A stretch of DNA of 64,000 nucleotides from Dokdonella_A sp963775445 (GTDB lineage: Bacteria > Pseudomonadota > Gammaproteobacteria > Xanthomonadales > Rhodanobacteraceae): the NCBI GenBank assembly GCA_963775445.1, contig CAVZIT010000007.1:1-64000 (forward strand). The letters run 5' to 3'. The position numbers and the translations under genes are program-made. The notes under the pieces are model-generated. The model did not search any database. It had not been told where the DNA came from and saw only the letters and a program-made list of their open reading frames with translations. Positions 47,115 through 56,195 of the stretch are shown here, piece after piece (position 1 is the first letter of the stretch; the number at the start of each line of letters is the position of its first letter).

Positions 47115-48491
47115 ATGTCGGGCCACAATCCGTTCCGCCTGCTTAAGACCCGCCGCTTCGCACCGTTCTTCGCAACCCAGGCGCTCGGCGCGTTCAACGA
47201 CAACGCGTTCCGCTACGCGTTGCTGGTGCTGGTTGCTTTCCATCTGGGTCTCGACGACGCCGAGGTCACGTTTTATTCCAACATCGGTCCCGCGCTTTTC
47301 ATCCTGCCATTCTTTCTGTTTTCCGCGAGTGCCGGACAACTGGCGGAAAAATTCGAAAAGACCCGCATTATCCGTTACGTCAAGTTGTTCGAAATCGGAG
47401 CGATGGCGCTGGCCGCAATCGGGTTTCACACCCACAGCGTCGCGTTGCTGCTCGCAATCCTTTTCCTGATGGGCGTGCATTCGACCGTATTCGGACCGAT
47501 CAAGTACGCAATCCTTCCTCAGGCGCTCAAGCGCCCGGAACTTCTCGGCGGCAACGGCTTGGTCGAGATGGGCACATCGCTTGCGATACTTTTAGGGATG
47601 GTCGCGGGCGGCTCGTTGATGGCGCTCGGTCATCTGGGGCCGACCCTCGCCTCGATCCTCGTGCTTGGGGTGGCGCTATCGGGATATCTCGTTTCACGAG
47701 CGATCCCCGCCGCACCGGCGACGGCACCCGATCTCGTTTTCCGCTGGAACCCCTTCACCGAGACAGCGCGTGTACTCGGCATCGTGGCGCGTGAGCGCAC
47801 CTTGTTCGTCGCAGTGCTGGGCATTTCATGGTTCTGGTTTTTCGGTGGCGTGTTCACCGCGCAGCTGCCCAACTACACCAAACTGTATCTCGGTGGCGGA
47901 GCAGGCGTGTCGGTGCTTGTATTGACCTTGTTCTCGATCGGTGTCGGCGCAGGCTCCATCCTTTGCGAAAAACTCTCCGGCGGGCGCATCGAGAGCGGGC
48001 TGGTGCCATTCGGCGCGATCGGGCTGACCGTCTTCGGCGTCGACCTGTATTTCGCTCGTCCCGGAATTGTCATTGCGCACGGTCTCGATGCGCTGGCCTT
48101 CCTGTCGGCGTCCGGAAGCTGGCGTATTGCGCTCGACATGACCTTGATCGGCTTGTTTGCGGGGTTCTACATCGTGCCGCTGTTCGCGTTGGTCCAGAGT
48201 CGCGCCATGCCGAGCGAGCTTTCCCGGATCATCGCGGGCAACAACGTGTTGAACGCATTGTTCATCGTCGCCGCGGCGGTATTCTGCATCGTCGCGAGCA
48301 AACACGGAGTGTCGATTCCACAACTGTTCCTGATCACGGCACTTGCGAACGCCGGCGCGCTTGCACTGCTGTGCATTGCGGTGCCGGAATTTCCGCGCCG
48401 CTTCATCGCTTGGGCATCCAGGGATCGCCTTGGCTCAACGCACCCAGCTGGCCAGAACCAGCAAAGCGATGACGGCAAGCCAGGTCAATAG
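47115..48491 (+). CDS. MFS transporter, lysophospholipid transporter (LplT)-like
   Basis: A 458-residue major facilitator with about 12 hydrophobic helices. The conserved start 'RRFAPFFATQALGAFNDNAFRYALLVLV' and 'VFGPIKYAILPQAL' match the LplT/Aas-linked group that flips lysophospholipids for re-acylation. No acyltransferase domain is fused. The start at 47115 is preferred over 47052 by family fit. The hydrophilic C-terminal tail runs 57 bp into the convergent ampE gene, an unusual 3' overlap that may mean the true stop is earlier in related strains. Confidence 0.85.
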   Translation: MSGHNPFRLLKTRRFAPFFATQALGAFNDNAFRYALLVLVAFHLGLDDAEVTFYSNIGPALFILPFFLFSASAGQLAEKFEKTRIIRYVKLFEIGAMALAAIGFHTHSVALLLAILFLMGVHSTVFGPIKYAILPQALKRPELLGGNGLVEMGTSLAILLGMVAGGSLMALGHLGPTLASILVLGVALSGYLVSRAIPAAPATAPDLVFRWNPFTETARVLGIVARERTLFVAVLGISWFWFFGGVFTAQLPNYTKLYLGGGAGVSVLVLTLFSIGVGAGSILCEKLSGGRIESGLVPFGAIGLTVFGVDLYFARPGIVIAHGLDALAFLSASGSWRIALDMTLIGLFAGFYIVPLFALVQSRAMPSELSRIIAGNNVLNALFIVAAAVFCIVASKHGVSIPQLFLITALANAGALALLCIAVPEFPRRFIAWASRDRLGSTHPAGQNQQSDDGKPGQ

Positions 48492-49319
48492 CACGCGCCT
48501 GAGCAGCGTACGCGCGTCGGCCAGCTCGATCATCGGATCGCTGACATCGGTTGCGTAGCCGTCGCCCGCGAGCACATCGGCATCGACACCGGCGCGCGCC
48601 AACGCACCGAGGAAGCCGATGTCGAGTGTGAAATAACCGCGACCATGCGCCGCGTGGTAATTGCGCCAGGTGCTGATCACCGCATCGAAGTCCGAGACCA
48701 ACGCGAGCGTCAACGCGACGAGATGCGCCGGCGCCCAGTCGAGAGATGCGGCGAGGCGTTCGAAGCGCGCGTGCTCGGCGACATCAAGGGGTACTGCGCC
48801 ATCGGTGTCGCGCGCAATCAACTGGATGATGCGGTAACCGAACGCACCAACCGGACCGAGCAATACAAACCAGAACAGGACCCCGAACCAGCGATTGAGC
48901 GCGGCCATGAACGCCGCTTCGACCAGTGCGTCCGAAACGAGCGGCACCAGCAGGTCGCTGCTGCCGGCGCGCAAGCGCTGCGCGGCTTCGCTGCGGCGCG
49001 CATTGTCCGGAGCCTTCAACACGGCGTCGATGTCGACCTCGAGTTCGCGCGGACCCCAGCAATAAAAGAGGACGATGACGGCAAACACGAATGCCGGCAG
49101 CCCGAACAACAGATGCATGAGGATTCCCTGGACCACGCCGCACAGAACGATCAGCAGCACCGGAACCAGCCATGGCCGCGTGCGCCCTCCATCTTCATGC
49201 GCAGGAGCGCTGCGCTCCGTCCAGACTCGCAACCACGAAAAATCGCGCAGCCTCGCCGCGCCCGGAGCGGCGTAGGTCAATGCCACAACCACCAAGACAG
49301 CAAGCAGGATGATCGCCAT
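48435..49319 (-). CDS. ampE: AmpE-like regulatory signalling/cobalamin-biosynthesis-type membrane protein
   Basis: A 294-residue inner-membrane protein of the AmpE family. It has an N-terminal hydrophobic helix ('IILLAVLVVVALTYAAPGA') from the start at 49319, the family signatures 'FYCWGPRELEVDIDAVL', 'WFGVLFWFVLLGPVGAFGYRI' and 'LDWAPAHLVALTLALVSDFD', and a C-terminal helix. AmpE is linked to AmpD and beta-lactamase induction in enterobacteria, though no ampD gene is in the window. It is downstream of nudC on the same strand. Confidence 0.88.
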   Translation of the reverse strand: MAIILLAVLVVVALTYAAPGAARLRDFSWLRVWTERSAPAHEDGGRTRPWLVPVLLIVLCGVVQGILMHLLFGLPAFVFAVIVLFYCWGPRELEVDIDAVLKAPDNARRSEAAQRLRAGSSDLLVPLVSDALVEAAFMAALNRWFGVLFWFVLLGPVGAFGYRIIQLIARDTDGAVPLDVAEHARFERLAASLDWAPAHLVALTLALVSDFDAVISTWRNYHAAHGRGYFTLDIGFLGALARAGVDADVLAGDGYATDVSDPMIELADARTLLRRVLLTWLAVIALLVLASWVR

Positions 49320-49404
49320 CAGAGTTCCCCGGCGAAGTGAATTCAGCTCATCGACGCAATTGTACCCACGACGCCGCGGGTCCGCTGGTGCGGCGCCGAT
49401 GGAC

Positions 49405-50373
49405 TCAGCCCGGGCTTTGCGGCCCTTGCGCAACCAGATCGGCGAGCTTGAGGCCGGCGGCGTGACGCAACCAGTGCTCGATCAGCCGATACGATACTGA
49501 CAGCGAGGAAGACACGCGCAGCTCTCCGCTGCCGATCTCGCGCACCACGTCATCGACGGTGAACCAGCGCGCATCGGACAACTCCGAACCGAGCCGGATG
49601 GTCCGGTTCCGCGCCCGGGCGCTGAATCCGATCATCAGCGATGAAGGAAACGGCCACGGTTGCGAGGAATGGTATTCGCATTGGTCGACCTCGATGCCGG
49701 CCTCCTCACGCACCTCGCGGCGCACCGCATCCTCGAGGGATTCGCCCGGCTCAACGAAGCCGGCGAGAGTCGAGTAGCGCCGCTCGGGCCAGCTCGCCTG
49801 GCGTCCGAGCAGACAGGCGTCTTCGTGACTGACGATCATGATCACGGCCGGGTCGACGCGCGGGAAGTGTTCGATCGCGCATCGGGCATCGCTGCATATC
49901 GCGCGATGACCTGCGGCGACCAAACGCAACGGCGCGGCGCACGACGGGCAATAGCGTGATTGCGACTGCCAATGCGAAAGTGCGCGCGCATAGGCAAACA
50001 GGCCGGCCTGGAACACGTGCAGGCACGCGCCGGCGCTTCGAAGATCCAGAAAGCGCCCGGAGCGAGATTCCGCGACGCGCCGTGCTTCACCGTCGTTGAG
50101 CCGCAGCGTGAAGTACGGCCCGCCGTCGTCGGCGCCAAGATAAGTCGGAGACGTGACGGAATCGAGATCGGCCTGCTCGGCAATATCGAGAAGATGCAGG
50201 GCGCTCGCGTCCGCCTGCGCCAGCGCATCGCCATTCGGACCAAGGACCAGAAAACGCGCGCGACTGTCAGCCAGCTGCCCGGCCAGCCACATTGCATCGT
50301 CACGCTGTTCGGCGTTTCGTTCCAGTGCGAGCGCGGCGAAGACGTTTGCGCCGCCGGGCAGATCTGCGCTCAC
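49405..50373 (-). CDS. nudC: NAD(+)/NADH diphosphatase (NudC)
   Basis: A 322-residue Nudix hydrolase that cleaves NADH and removes NAD caps from RNA. The zinc ribbon is 'YCPSCAAPL' with 'CSDARC', followed by 'EHFPRVDPAVIMIV', the Nudix box 'GFVEPGESLEDAVRREVREEAG' and the NudC-specific 'SQPWPFPSSLMIGF'. It is 31 nt downstream of erpA and 85 nt upstream of ampE on the same strand. Confidence 0.95.
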   Translation of the reverse strand: MSADLPGGANVFAALALERNAEQRDDAMWLAGQLADSRARFLVLGPNGDALAQADASALHLLDIAEQADLDSVTSPTYLGADDGGPYFTLRLNDGEARRVAESRSGRFLDLRSAGACLHVFQAGLFAYARALSHWQSQSRYCPSCAAPLRLVAAGHRAICSDARCAIEHFPRVDPAVIMIVSHEDACLLGRQASWPERRYSTLAGFVEPGESLEDAVRREVREEAGIEVDQCEYHSSQPWPFPSSLMIGFSARARNRTIRLGSELSDARWFTVDDVVREIGSGELRVSSSLSVSYRLIEHWLRHAAGLKLADLVAQGPQSPG

Positions 50374-50403
50374 CCAGGGATGCCTGGCGCAACCGCGAGG
50401 AAA

Positions 50404-50772
50404 TCAGGCGGCAAACGACGAGCCGCAGCCACAGGTGGATTTCGCGTTCGGATTGCGAATGACGAACTGGGAACCGCTCAGCGTTTCCGAATAGTCTATT
50501 TCGGCGCCCATCAGATATTGCAGGCTCAACGGATCGACCAGCAAGGTCACCCCGTCGCGGTCCACGGCAAGATCGTCCTCGGCGCGTTCTTCATCGAACG
50601 TGAATCCGTACTGGAAGCCCGAGCATCCGCCGCCGCTGATATACACGCGCAGGTTCAGCGCCGGATTGCCTTCTTCGGCAATCAACTCCCCGACCTTGTG
50701 GGCAGCGGCGGTTGTGAACACGAGCGGCGCCGCATCAGCGTCGAGATAGGTCGGTGTCGTTGCGACGGTCAT
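50404..50772 (-). CDS. erpA: iron-sulfur cluster insertion protein ErpA
   Basis: A 122-residue A-type Fe-S carrier. The three cluster cysteines are in 'SGGGCSGFQYGF' and the C-terminal 'STCGCGSSF'. The start at 50772 gives the usual family length. ErpA delivers clusters to essential enzymes such as IspG/IspH. It lies between bactofilin and nudC. Confidence 0.95.
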   Translation of the reverse strand: MTVATTPTYLDADAAPLVFTTAAAHKVGELIAEEGNPALNLRVYISGGGCSGFQYGFTFDEERAEDDLAVDRDGVTLLVDPLSLQYLMGAEIDYSETLSGSQFVIRNPNAKSTCGCGSSFAA

Positions 50773-50838
50773 TGGCCTATATCCTCTGGGCGCGGGAGGC
50801 GCTGCGCCAAGTGAAACATCGTGCCTCACACGCATCTT

Positions 50839-51249
50839 TCAAGCCTTGGCAACCACCAACTCCGGACGCGACAACTGGCGCGGTGCTTCGTCCCGGTACA
50901 GCATCTTGCCGTTGATCTGCGCGCCGGCCGCCATTTCCAGCACCTTGTAATACACGTTGCCTTCGACGCGCGCATTGGGCGCGAGTTCCAGGCGCTCGGT
51001 CGCGACGACATCCCCCGAGACCGCACCGTTGATGACCGCGTTCGATGTGCGGATCTCGCCGTTGACACGCCCCTTTTCGCTGAGCGTGAGCACCGCATCG
51101 GCCCCATCGGCGTTAATCGAACCTTCGATCATGCCATCCAGATGCAGCCCGCCGGAAAACTGCACATCGCCACGAATAACGGTGCCTTCGGCAATCAGGG
51201 TGGTGATCGCCGCGAGCGGTTTTACAGTGCGCTTGTCATTGCCGAACAT
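50839..51249 (-). CDS. bactofilin family cytoskeletal protein
   Basis: A 136-residue bactofilin that polymerises into cytoplasmic filaments near the membrane. The right-handed beta-helix core is visible in 'TLIAEGTVIRGDVQFSGGLHLDGMIEGSI', with repeating Gly turns down to 'LEMAAGAQINGKMLYR'. A good ribosome site (GAGGAGAGC) precedes the start at 51249. It overlaps the DUF6776 gene by 14 nt, so the two are coupled. Confidence 0.93.
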   Translation of the reverse strand: MFGNDKRTVKPLAAITTLIAEGTVIRGDVQFSGGLHLDGMIEGSINADGADAVLTLSEKGRVNGEIRTSNAVINGAVSGDVVATERLELAPNARVEGNVYYKVLEMAAGAQINGKMLYRDEAPRQLSRPELVVAKA

Positions 51250-51961
51250 CGTTGCTCTCCTCACCCTTGATCGCATCTTCCCACGAGAATACCTGCTCCA
51301 GATGGCCAAAGTCGCCGTCGGCGGTCACACGGACACGATTCGGGTCGAATCCCTCCGGCAGCATGATCGTGCCTTTCATCTGCTGGAAATAGCGGAAATT
51401 GAAGTCCAGGCCCGCTGCGTCTTTCTGCTGGGTCAGCGTCGCCCAGTCGAGCTTGGCCAACTTTCCTTCCCGCACGCCTTCAACCGCGATGCGCAAATGG
51501 CCCTCGGTCTGCTTGCCGCGCTTGAAGTTCTGGGTCAGCGTGGCGACGAAGTTCCAGGCCCGCGAGGCCTTTATCGGCGTCAACTTGATGCCGTGAACCG
51601 CGAGGCCTTCACGTTGGCCACCGCCCACCAGGCGTCCGTAAAACGCCAGATCGGCGCGCAGACCGTCGATTTCCTCCTGACGATCACCGAGAGTCTGCTG
51701 CAAGTCGGCGACGGCTGCCTTGGCGACCTGTTCGGAGCGACGCAGCACTGCCACATTGTCCTTGAGTGCTTCGTTGTCGATATCGAGCGACTTGATTCTG
51801 TGTTGGACGAGACCGTTCGACTGGACGTGGACCAACGCAGCGCCGAGCAAACCTGAAACGATCACCGAAATGAACCACCCGCACGCAAGCAGCAACCCCG
51901 CACGGCGCCGCCTGGCGGGATCGCGCGAACGGATCTCGAGCAGGGAGGGAATTCTTGCCAT
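51236..51961 (-). CDS. DUF6776 family membrane protein
   Basis: A 241-residue protein. One N-terminal transmembrane helix ('AGLLLACGWFISVIVSGLLGAALVHV') is followed by a coiled-coil ('NEALKDNVAVLRRSEQVAKAAVADLQQTL') and an extracytoplasmic beta-rich domain containing 'WNFVATLTQNFKRGKQTEGHLRIAVEG'. Starts at 51961 or 52003 are both plausible. It is conserved upstream of bactofilin in Xanthomonadales and may link the filament to the envelope; that link is inference. Confidence 0.8.
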   Translation of the reverse strand: MARIPSLLEIRSRDPARRRRAGLLLACGWFISVIVSGLLGAALVHVQSNGLVQHRIKSLDIDNEALKDNVAVLRRSEQVAKAAVADLQQTLGDRQEEIDGLRADLAFYGRLVGGGQREGLAVHGIKLTPIKASRAWNFVATLTQNFKRGKQTEGHLRIAVEGVREGKLAKLDWATLTQQKDAAGLDFNFRYFQQMKGTIMLPEGFDPNRVRVTADGDFGHLEQVFSWEDAIKGEESNDVRQ

Positions 51962-52269
51962 GCGGCCCGGGGTTGCAGCGGGCCTGAACTTATAGGGGCG
52001 CATGCCCCGCATCGTCAAGCGGCGTTCCATCTCAACGAGTGGCTCGTGGCGTCCATTGTACTGTCCACTGGATCCTCGAAGCGTCCCATATTGGCCCGGT
52101 CAAGCCGGTTCCACGGCCGGGCTTCAGACGCTCGGCCCCATGCGCGTTCGAGCCAGCGATCGGGTCCGAGGCTCGGTTCACAAGAGCGATGCGCGTCTGG
52201 ATTTGCCAACGAGCGGCAATTCCGGGCAGCCGAAATGCTGGAGGAGGCGCTTTGGGCCGATGCGGCGCG

Positions 52270-52740
52270 TCAGTCGTCGACCTTGGTCTGCAGGTACGGC
52301 ACGTCGCCCAGTTGCCTGATCAGGCCGCGTTGGGTTTCCAGCCAGTCGATGTGTTCTTCCTCCGATTTGAGGATATCGGCGAGCAGGCTGCGGCTGACGT
52401 AGTCACCCAGCCGTTCGCAGTCGACGATACCGTTTTTCAGGTCGGGAACCGCGTCCTCCTCGAGCGCCAGATCGCACTCCAGCGCTTCGACCGGCGTCTC
52501 GCCGATCCGCAACTTGCCAAGCTTTTGCAGATTCGGAAGTCCTTCCAGAAACAAGATGCGCTCGATCAGACGATCGGCGTGCTTCATCTCGTCGATCGAC
52601 TCGTCGTATTCGTGCTTGGCCAGTTCCTGATAGCCCCAATTGCGGTACATCCGAGCATGCAGGAAATACTGGTTGATCGCGGTCAGCTCGTTATATAGCG
52701 CCTTGTTGAGGTGCGTAATGATCTTGGCATCCCCTTTCAT
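52270..52740 (-). CDS. bfr: bacterioferritin
   Basis: A 156-residue haem-containing ferritin. All ferroxidase ligands are present at the usual numbers: Glu18, Glu51, His54, Glu94, Glu127 and His130. The haem-ligand Met52 is present too. It stores iron as a 24-mer in the cytoplasm. It is transcribed in the same direction as bfd, 142 nt apart. Confidence 0.97.
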   Translation of the reverse strand: MKGDAKIITHLNKALYNELTAINQYFLHARMYRNWGYQELAKHEYDESIDEMKHADRLIERILFLEGLPNLQKLGKLRIGETPVEALECDLALEEDAVPDLKNGIVDCERLGDYVSRSLLADILKSEEEHIDWLETQRGLIRQLGDVPYLQTKVDD

Positions 52741-52882
52741 TGCGTCTCTCCAGATTTACCCACGGCGCCACATCCGTAACGCCAGCCAGACTATAGCGCG
52801 CGTCGGAAAGGCATGAGGAAATGAAACTCGCACGCATTGGCGCGCGCGAAAAGTCCAAAGGTTCGCGCCCAATGAACGCGAA

Positions 52883-53086
52883 TCAAGCAGCGACGGCGAT
52901 CAGGGGCAGCTCGAATGCGCGTGAACGCAGGGCATCATCAAGGATCTCGGCGGCAAGATCGGAGCAACTGCCGCAACCATCGCCGCAACCGGTGCGGCGC
53001 GACAATTCGCCGACCGTCGCCACGCCGGCGCGGGCGGCATCGCGGATCGCGTGATCGGTTACCGCATTGCAGATGCAAACGTACAT
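52883..53086 (-). CDS. bfd: bacterioferritin-associated ferredoxin
   Basis: A 67-residue [2Fe-2S] protein. Cys4, Cys6, Cys38 and Cys41 match the ligand pattern of Bfd ('MYVCICNAVTDHAI' and 'GDGCGSC'). It gives electrons to bacterioferritin to release iron. A Fur-box-like site lies 44 nt before its start, fitting iron-starvation induction. Confidence 0.94.
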   Translation of the reverse strand: MYVCICNAVTDHAIRDAARAGVATVGELSRRTGCGDGCGSCSDLAAEILDDALRSRAFELPLIAVAA

Positions 53087-53130
53087 CGCCGCGCAGCGTC
53101 TCTTTCCAGTGAACTGGCGTCAATGTAATC

Positions 53131-53149
53131 GCGAATGCGAATGATTGTC
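53131..53149. promoter_or_regulatory. Fur-box-like site upstream of bfd
   Basis: GCGAATGCGAATGATTGTC matches 13 of 19 positions of the classical Fur consensus (GATAATGATAATCATTATC). It lies between the end of rppH and the start of bfd. Fur would repress bfd when iron is plentiful. Confidence 0.45.
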
Positions 53150-53176
53150 AACCAGTACTGGCCGCCGGGGCACCTC

Positions 53177-53707
53177 TCACATCGCGGGAGCGCCGCGAGC
53201 GTCGGTTTCGCATTCCCCAAGGCGCATGTCGCACGTGCGCTCGGCCAGCGATACCAGGTGTCGAAGGGCCTGTTCATAGACGCCCCGCTTGAAGTCCACC
53301 ACGTTCGTGACCGGATACCAGAAATCGACCCAGCGCCAGATGTCGAATTCCGGCTTTTCGCCAGCGTCGAGCCGGAAATCCGCCTCTTCACCGAGCAAGC
53401 GCAGCAGAAACCAGACCTGTTTCTGCCCGATGCACACCGGTCGCTGATGGTGGCGGATGAATCGCCGCGGCAAGCGATATCGCAGCCAGCCGGGTGTCGC
53501 GCCGATGACCTCGACATGAGCCGGTCGCAGTCCGGTCTCCTCCTCGAGTTCACGGTACATTGCCTCGATAGGCGTTTCGTCAGTGCGCATGCCGCCTTGC
53601 GGAAACTGCCATCCCGAACGCCCGACGCGGCGCGCCCAGAACACCTGGCCTGCCCGATTCAGCAACACGATGCCCACATTGGGGCGATATCCATCCGGAT
53701 CGATCAC
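53177..53707 (-). CDS. rppH: RNA pyrophosphohydrolase
   Basis: A 176-residue Nudix hydrolase that removes pyrophosphate from mRNA 5' ends. It has 'DPDGYRPNVGIVLLN' at the N-terminus, 'WQFPQGGM' and the Nudix box 'GGMRTDETPIEAMYRELEEETG', then 'FRLDAGEKPEFDIWRWVDFWYP'. The start is a GTG at 53707, which gives the exact family N-terminus; a longer frame begins at 53764. Confidence 0.93.
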   Translation of the reverse strand: MIDPDGYRPNVGIVLLNRAGQVFWARRVGRSGWQFPQGGMRTDETPIEAMYRELEEETGLRPAHVEVIGATPGWLRYRLPRRFIRHHQRPVCIGQKQVWFLLRLLGEEADFRLDAGEKPEFDIWRWVDFWYPVTNVVDFKRGVYEQALRHLVSLAERTCDMRLGECETDARGAPAM

Positions 53708-53807
53708 GGCCCGAATTCCTCCGCGGTTTTCAGGATTCTTCCACACCGTGCGCGCAGGCGGCAAGGCAAGTCTGGGGCCATGTCGACGCGAAGGCAGTCA
53801 ATCCGGC

Positions 53808-53835
53808 TTGACACAACGACCCCGCACACTAGAAT
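53808..53835 (+). promoter_or_regulatory. sigma-70 promoter of the tRNA-Met gene
   Basis: A perfect -35 box TTGACA (53808-53813) and a -10 box TAGAAT (53830-53835) are separated by 16 bp. The tRNA begins 35 bp downstream of the -10 box. Confidence 0.7.
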
Positions 53836-53870
53836 CGCACGCCCTCCCGATATCACTTGCGCGATCGCGC

Positions 53871-53947
53871 GGCTATGTAGCTCAGCCGGTTAGAGCACAG
53901 CACTCATAATGCTGGGGTCGGTGGTTCGAGTCCACCCATAGCCACCA
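53871..53947 (+). tRNA. tRNA-Met (anticodon CAT), elongator type
   Basis: A complete cloverleaf of 77 nt: acceptor stem GGCTATG/CATAGCC, D-arm, anticodon stem CAGCA/TGCTG around the loop CTCATAA with anticodon CAT, a T-arm with GTTCGAGTC, and an encoded CCA. The sequence closely resembles elongator tRNA-Met of E. coli and not the initiator (acceptor 1-72 is paired) or the lysidine-tRNA-Ile. Confidence 0.97.
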
Positions 53948-54132
53948 AATCTGTCACGCGGGCTCCCGCCCGATGCTTCGATCAGTGCGGCCGTGTTCGC
54001 TTGTTCGCACCGTCTACGTTCCGCATTTGGCCAAATGGTTCCGAATCGACGTCAGGTTGCGCGGCCGAATCGAATCGAGCCGCCGCAGCGCCATGCCACT
54101 TTTAAGGCAGCTTCGCTCCAGTCGAGGATGGC

Positions 54133-55404
54133 GTGATAAAACGAAATGCAACTTCGTATCCTTCGCCAGACCCGCACCAACTGAGCCAGCTCATGGATTT
54201 GAAAAGCGGCTACCCCTACTGGGCTGTCAAAAACGGGCTGATGCAAGCCTTTCCCCGGCTCGTCTCGCATCAGTCGTGCGAGATCGCCATCGTCGGAGGC
54301 GGCATAACAGGTGCCCTCGTCGCACGGGAGCTGGCCGAAAATGGCCATGATGTAGTCGTGGTCGAGCAGCGCGATATTGCCTGGGGCAGCACCGCGGCCA
54401 GCACGGCGTTGTTGCAGTATGAAATCGACACGTCGATGCGAGACCTGACGAAGCGTTATGGCGAAAGAAATGCCGCGCTTGCGTACCGATCCTGTGCCGA
54501 CGCCATATCGTTGTTGCAGCGCCTTGCAGCCACAGTGCGCGGGGTTGGCTTCGCGCCCATGCGAAGTTTGTACTACGCCAGCCGCAAAGCCCACGTCGCC
54601 GCGCTCCGGGACGAACTGGCGTTGCGGAAGAAGCATGGATTCGTCGCGAATTGGCTTGACGCAACTCAGCTGTGGAAGACGTATGGGTTGCGTGCGCCCG
54701 GAGCGATCCTGACGCAAGTTGCAGCGCGCGTCGATCCGTATCGACTGACATATCGAATACTTGGGGGCCTTTCGCGCAAGGGGACCCGCGTCTTCGATCG
54801 ATCCCAGGTCATGCAAATTTCTTGCGGCTCTCGCCGGTTCACGCTGTCTACGCAGGAGGGCACGCTGTCGGCGAAACATGTCGTCATCGCGGCAGGCTAT
54901 TCCAGCCAGGCGTGGCTGAGCGTAAAGGTGGCACGCAACCGCAGCAGCTATGCCTTCATCACCGATCCATTGCCCGACGCCGCGCTGGGTTCTTTCAAGA
55001 AGACCATGGTGTGGGAATCAGCACGCCCGTATCTCTACATGAGGTCGACGTCGGATGGACGTCTTCTTGTCGGAGGAGAAGACGACGCGATCGATGTGCC
55101 GACCAAACGCGATGCAAAGGTCGACGCGAAAGCACAAACGCTGGTCGAAAAGGTTGGCCGCGCAATACCGGAGCTGATCCTGGAGCCCGCATTCGCATGG
55201 GCCGGAACGTTCGCTGAAACAGCGGATGGCTTGCCGTTTTTTGGAACTCATCCGCAATGGGGACCGCGGGTCTATTTCGCCATGGCCTATGGAGGAAATG
55301 GAATTACCTACAGTGCGCTTGGAGCGGGAATCATCCGCGCAGCCGTGGAACGTCGCCGACACAAACTCGCGAGATTGTTTTCGTTCCGACGGTTGGACGC
55401 ATGA
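54133..55404 (+). CDS. FAD-dependent oxidoreductase (DAO family)
   Basis: A 423-residue D-amino-acid-oxidase-type flavoprotein. The dinucleotide-binding motif 'IAIVGGGITGALVARELAE' is followed by 'STAASTALLQYEID', and 'HVVIAAGYSSQAWL' and 'YFAMAYGGNGITYSALG' near the end close the FAD site. An N-terminal extension ('LMDLKSGYPYWAVKNGL') precedes the Rossmann fold, as in a subgroup of uncharacterised bacterial oxidoreductases. The substrate is unknown (an amino acid or amine is likely). It stands alone downstream of the tRNA gene. Confidence 0.85.
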   Translation: MIKRNATSYPSPDPHQLSQLMDLKSGYPYWAVKNGLMQAFPRLVSHQSCEIAIVGGGITGALVARELAENGHDVVVVEQRDIAWGSTAASTALLQYEIDTSMRDLTKRYGERNAALAYRSCADAISLLQRLAATVRGVGFAPMRSLYYASRKAHVAALRDELALRKKHGFVANWLDATQLWKTYGLRAPGAILTQVAARVDPYRLTYRILGGLSRKGTRVFDRSQVMQISCGSRRFTLSTQEGTLSAKHVVIAAGYSSQAWLSVKVARNRSSYAFITDPLPDAALGSFKKTMVWESARPYLYMRSTSDGRLLVGGEDDAIDVPTKRDAKVDAKAQTLVEKVGRAIPELILEPAFAWAGTFAETADGLPFFGTHPQWGPRVYFAMAYGGNGITYSALGAGIIRAAVERRRHKLARLFSFRRLDA

Positions 55405-55548
55405 CTGGACCGGCGCGGTCCGCAGGTAAGGAAGATGAGTTCTGCGTGAATCGCCATCCGCAAATCCGGGCTCGTATTCAGCCGCTCTCAGACATGCTTG
55501 AGTGGAAGGATCAGCCAATTCCGGCTGATGAGCAAAGGAGCATGCAAG

Positions 55549-55890
55549 ATGGTGAATACGGCGATGTATCTCTCCGCGACGACGCTGATCGGCGACAAGG
55601 TCGAAAACCCGCAAGGCGATTCGCTCGGCGATCTCAAGGAAATCATGCTCGACACCGCGGGAGGAAAGATCGCCTACGGCGTTCTTTCGTTTGGCGGCAT
55701 CTTGGGGATGGGCGACAAACTTTTTGCAGTCCCGTGGAGTGCGCTGACGATTGATCACGAAGGTCACAAGCTGATTCTCGATTCCAGCAAAGAGCGGCTG
55801 AAGGATGCGCCTGGATTCGACAAGAGCAACTGGCCCAATTTTGCCGACCCGACGTTCGCCGACAAGGTAAGCGCGTATTACGCCCGATGA
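55549..55890 (+). CDS. PRC-barrel domain protein
   Basis: A 113-residue PRC-barrel protein. It starts at 55549 after an AAAGGAG ribosome site and has 'LIGDKVENPQGDSLGDLKEIMLDTAGGKIAYGVLSFGG' as the first beta-barrel half, then 'KLFAVPWSAL' and 'DKSNWPNFADPTFADKVSAYY'. Stand-alone PRC-barrels of this kind are common stress-associated proteins of unknown biochemical role. Confidence 0.88.
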   Translation: MVNTAMYLSATTLIGDKVENPQGDSLGDLKEIMLDTAGGKIAYGVLSFGGILGMGDKLFAVPWSALTIDHEGHKLILDSSKERLKDAPGFDKSNWPNFADPTFADKVSAYYAR

Positions 55891-56195
55891 CCTGACCTGA
55901 CAAGGAAGAGCGATGCCGCTGCAAAGGCACGCTGGCGTCGATGGACCTCCTTCTCAGCTGTGCCCAATCAGCCTCGTTCTGACGTTTTGCGTTGGAGGCT
56001 TCCCGATCCCGGCGATTTGGCGCGCGCACCACTGGAAATCCGGGAAAGCTCTGAACAAACCCATTCTGGCGTTGCCAGAGCACGCCGAGTTCGGCGCATG
56101 TCCGGACTCGGTTCCGCCAAATCAAGCGCTCGTGCGCTGGATTTGCGGTGGGCCGTCCTTGGCCCGCGGAAACTTTGATCAAATTCAGAGTTCCG
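55891..56195. other. convergent gap, no gene seen
   Basis: About 305 bp between the PRC-barrel gene and the convergent topoisomerase gene. Open frames present show no family motif or ribosome site. Confidence 0.5.

Noticed and set aside
53871..53947. tRNA gene as phage or island attachment site
   Set aside because: No second copy of the tRNA 3' end and no integrase were found in the window.
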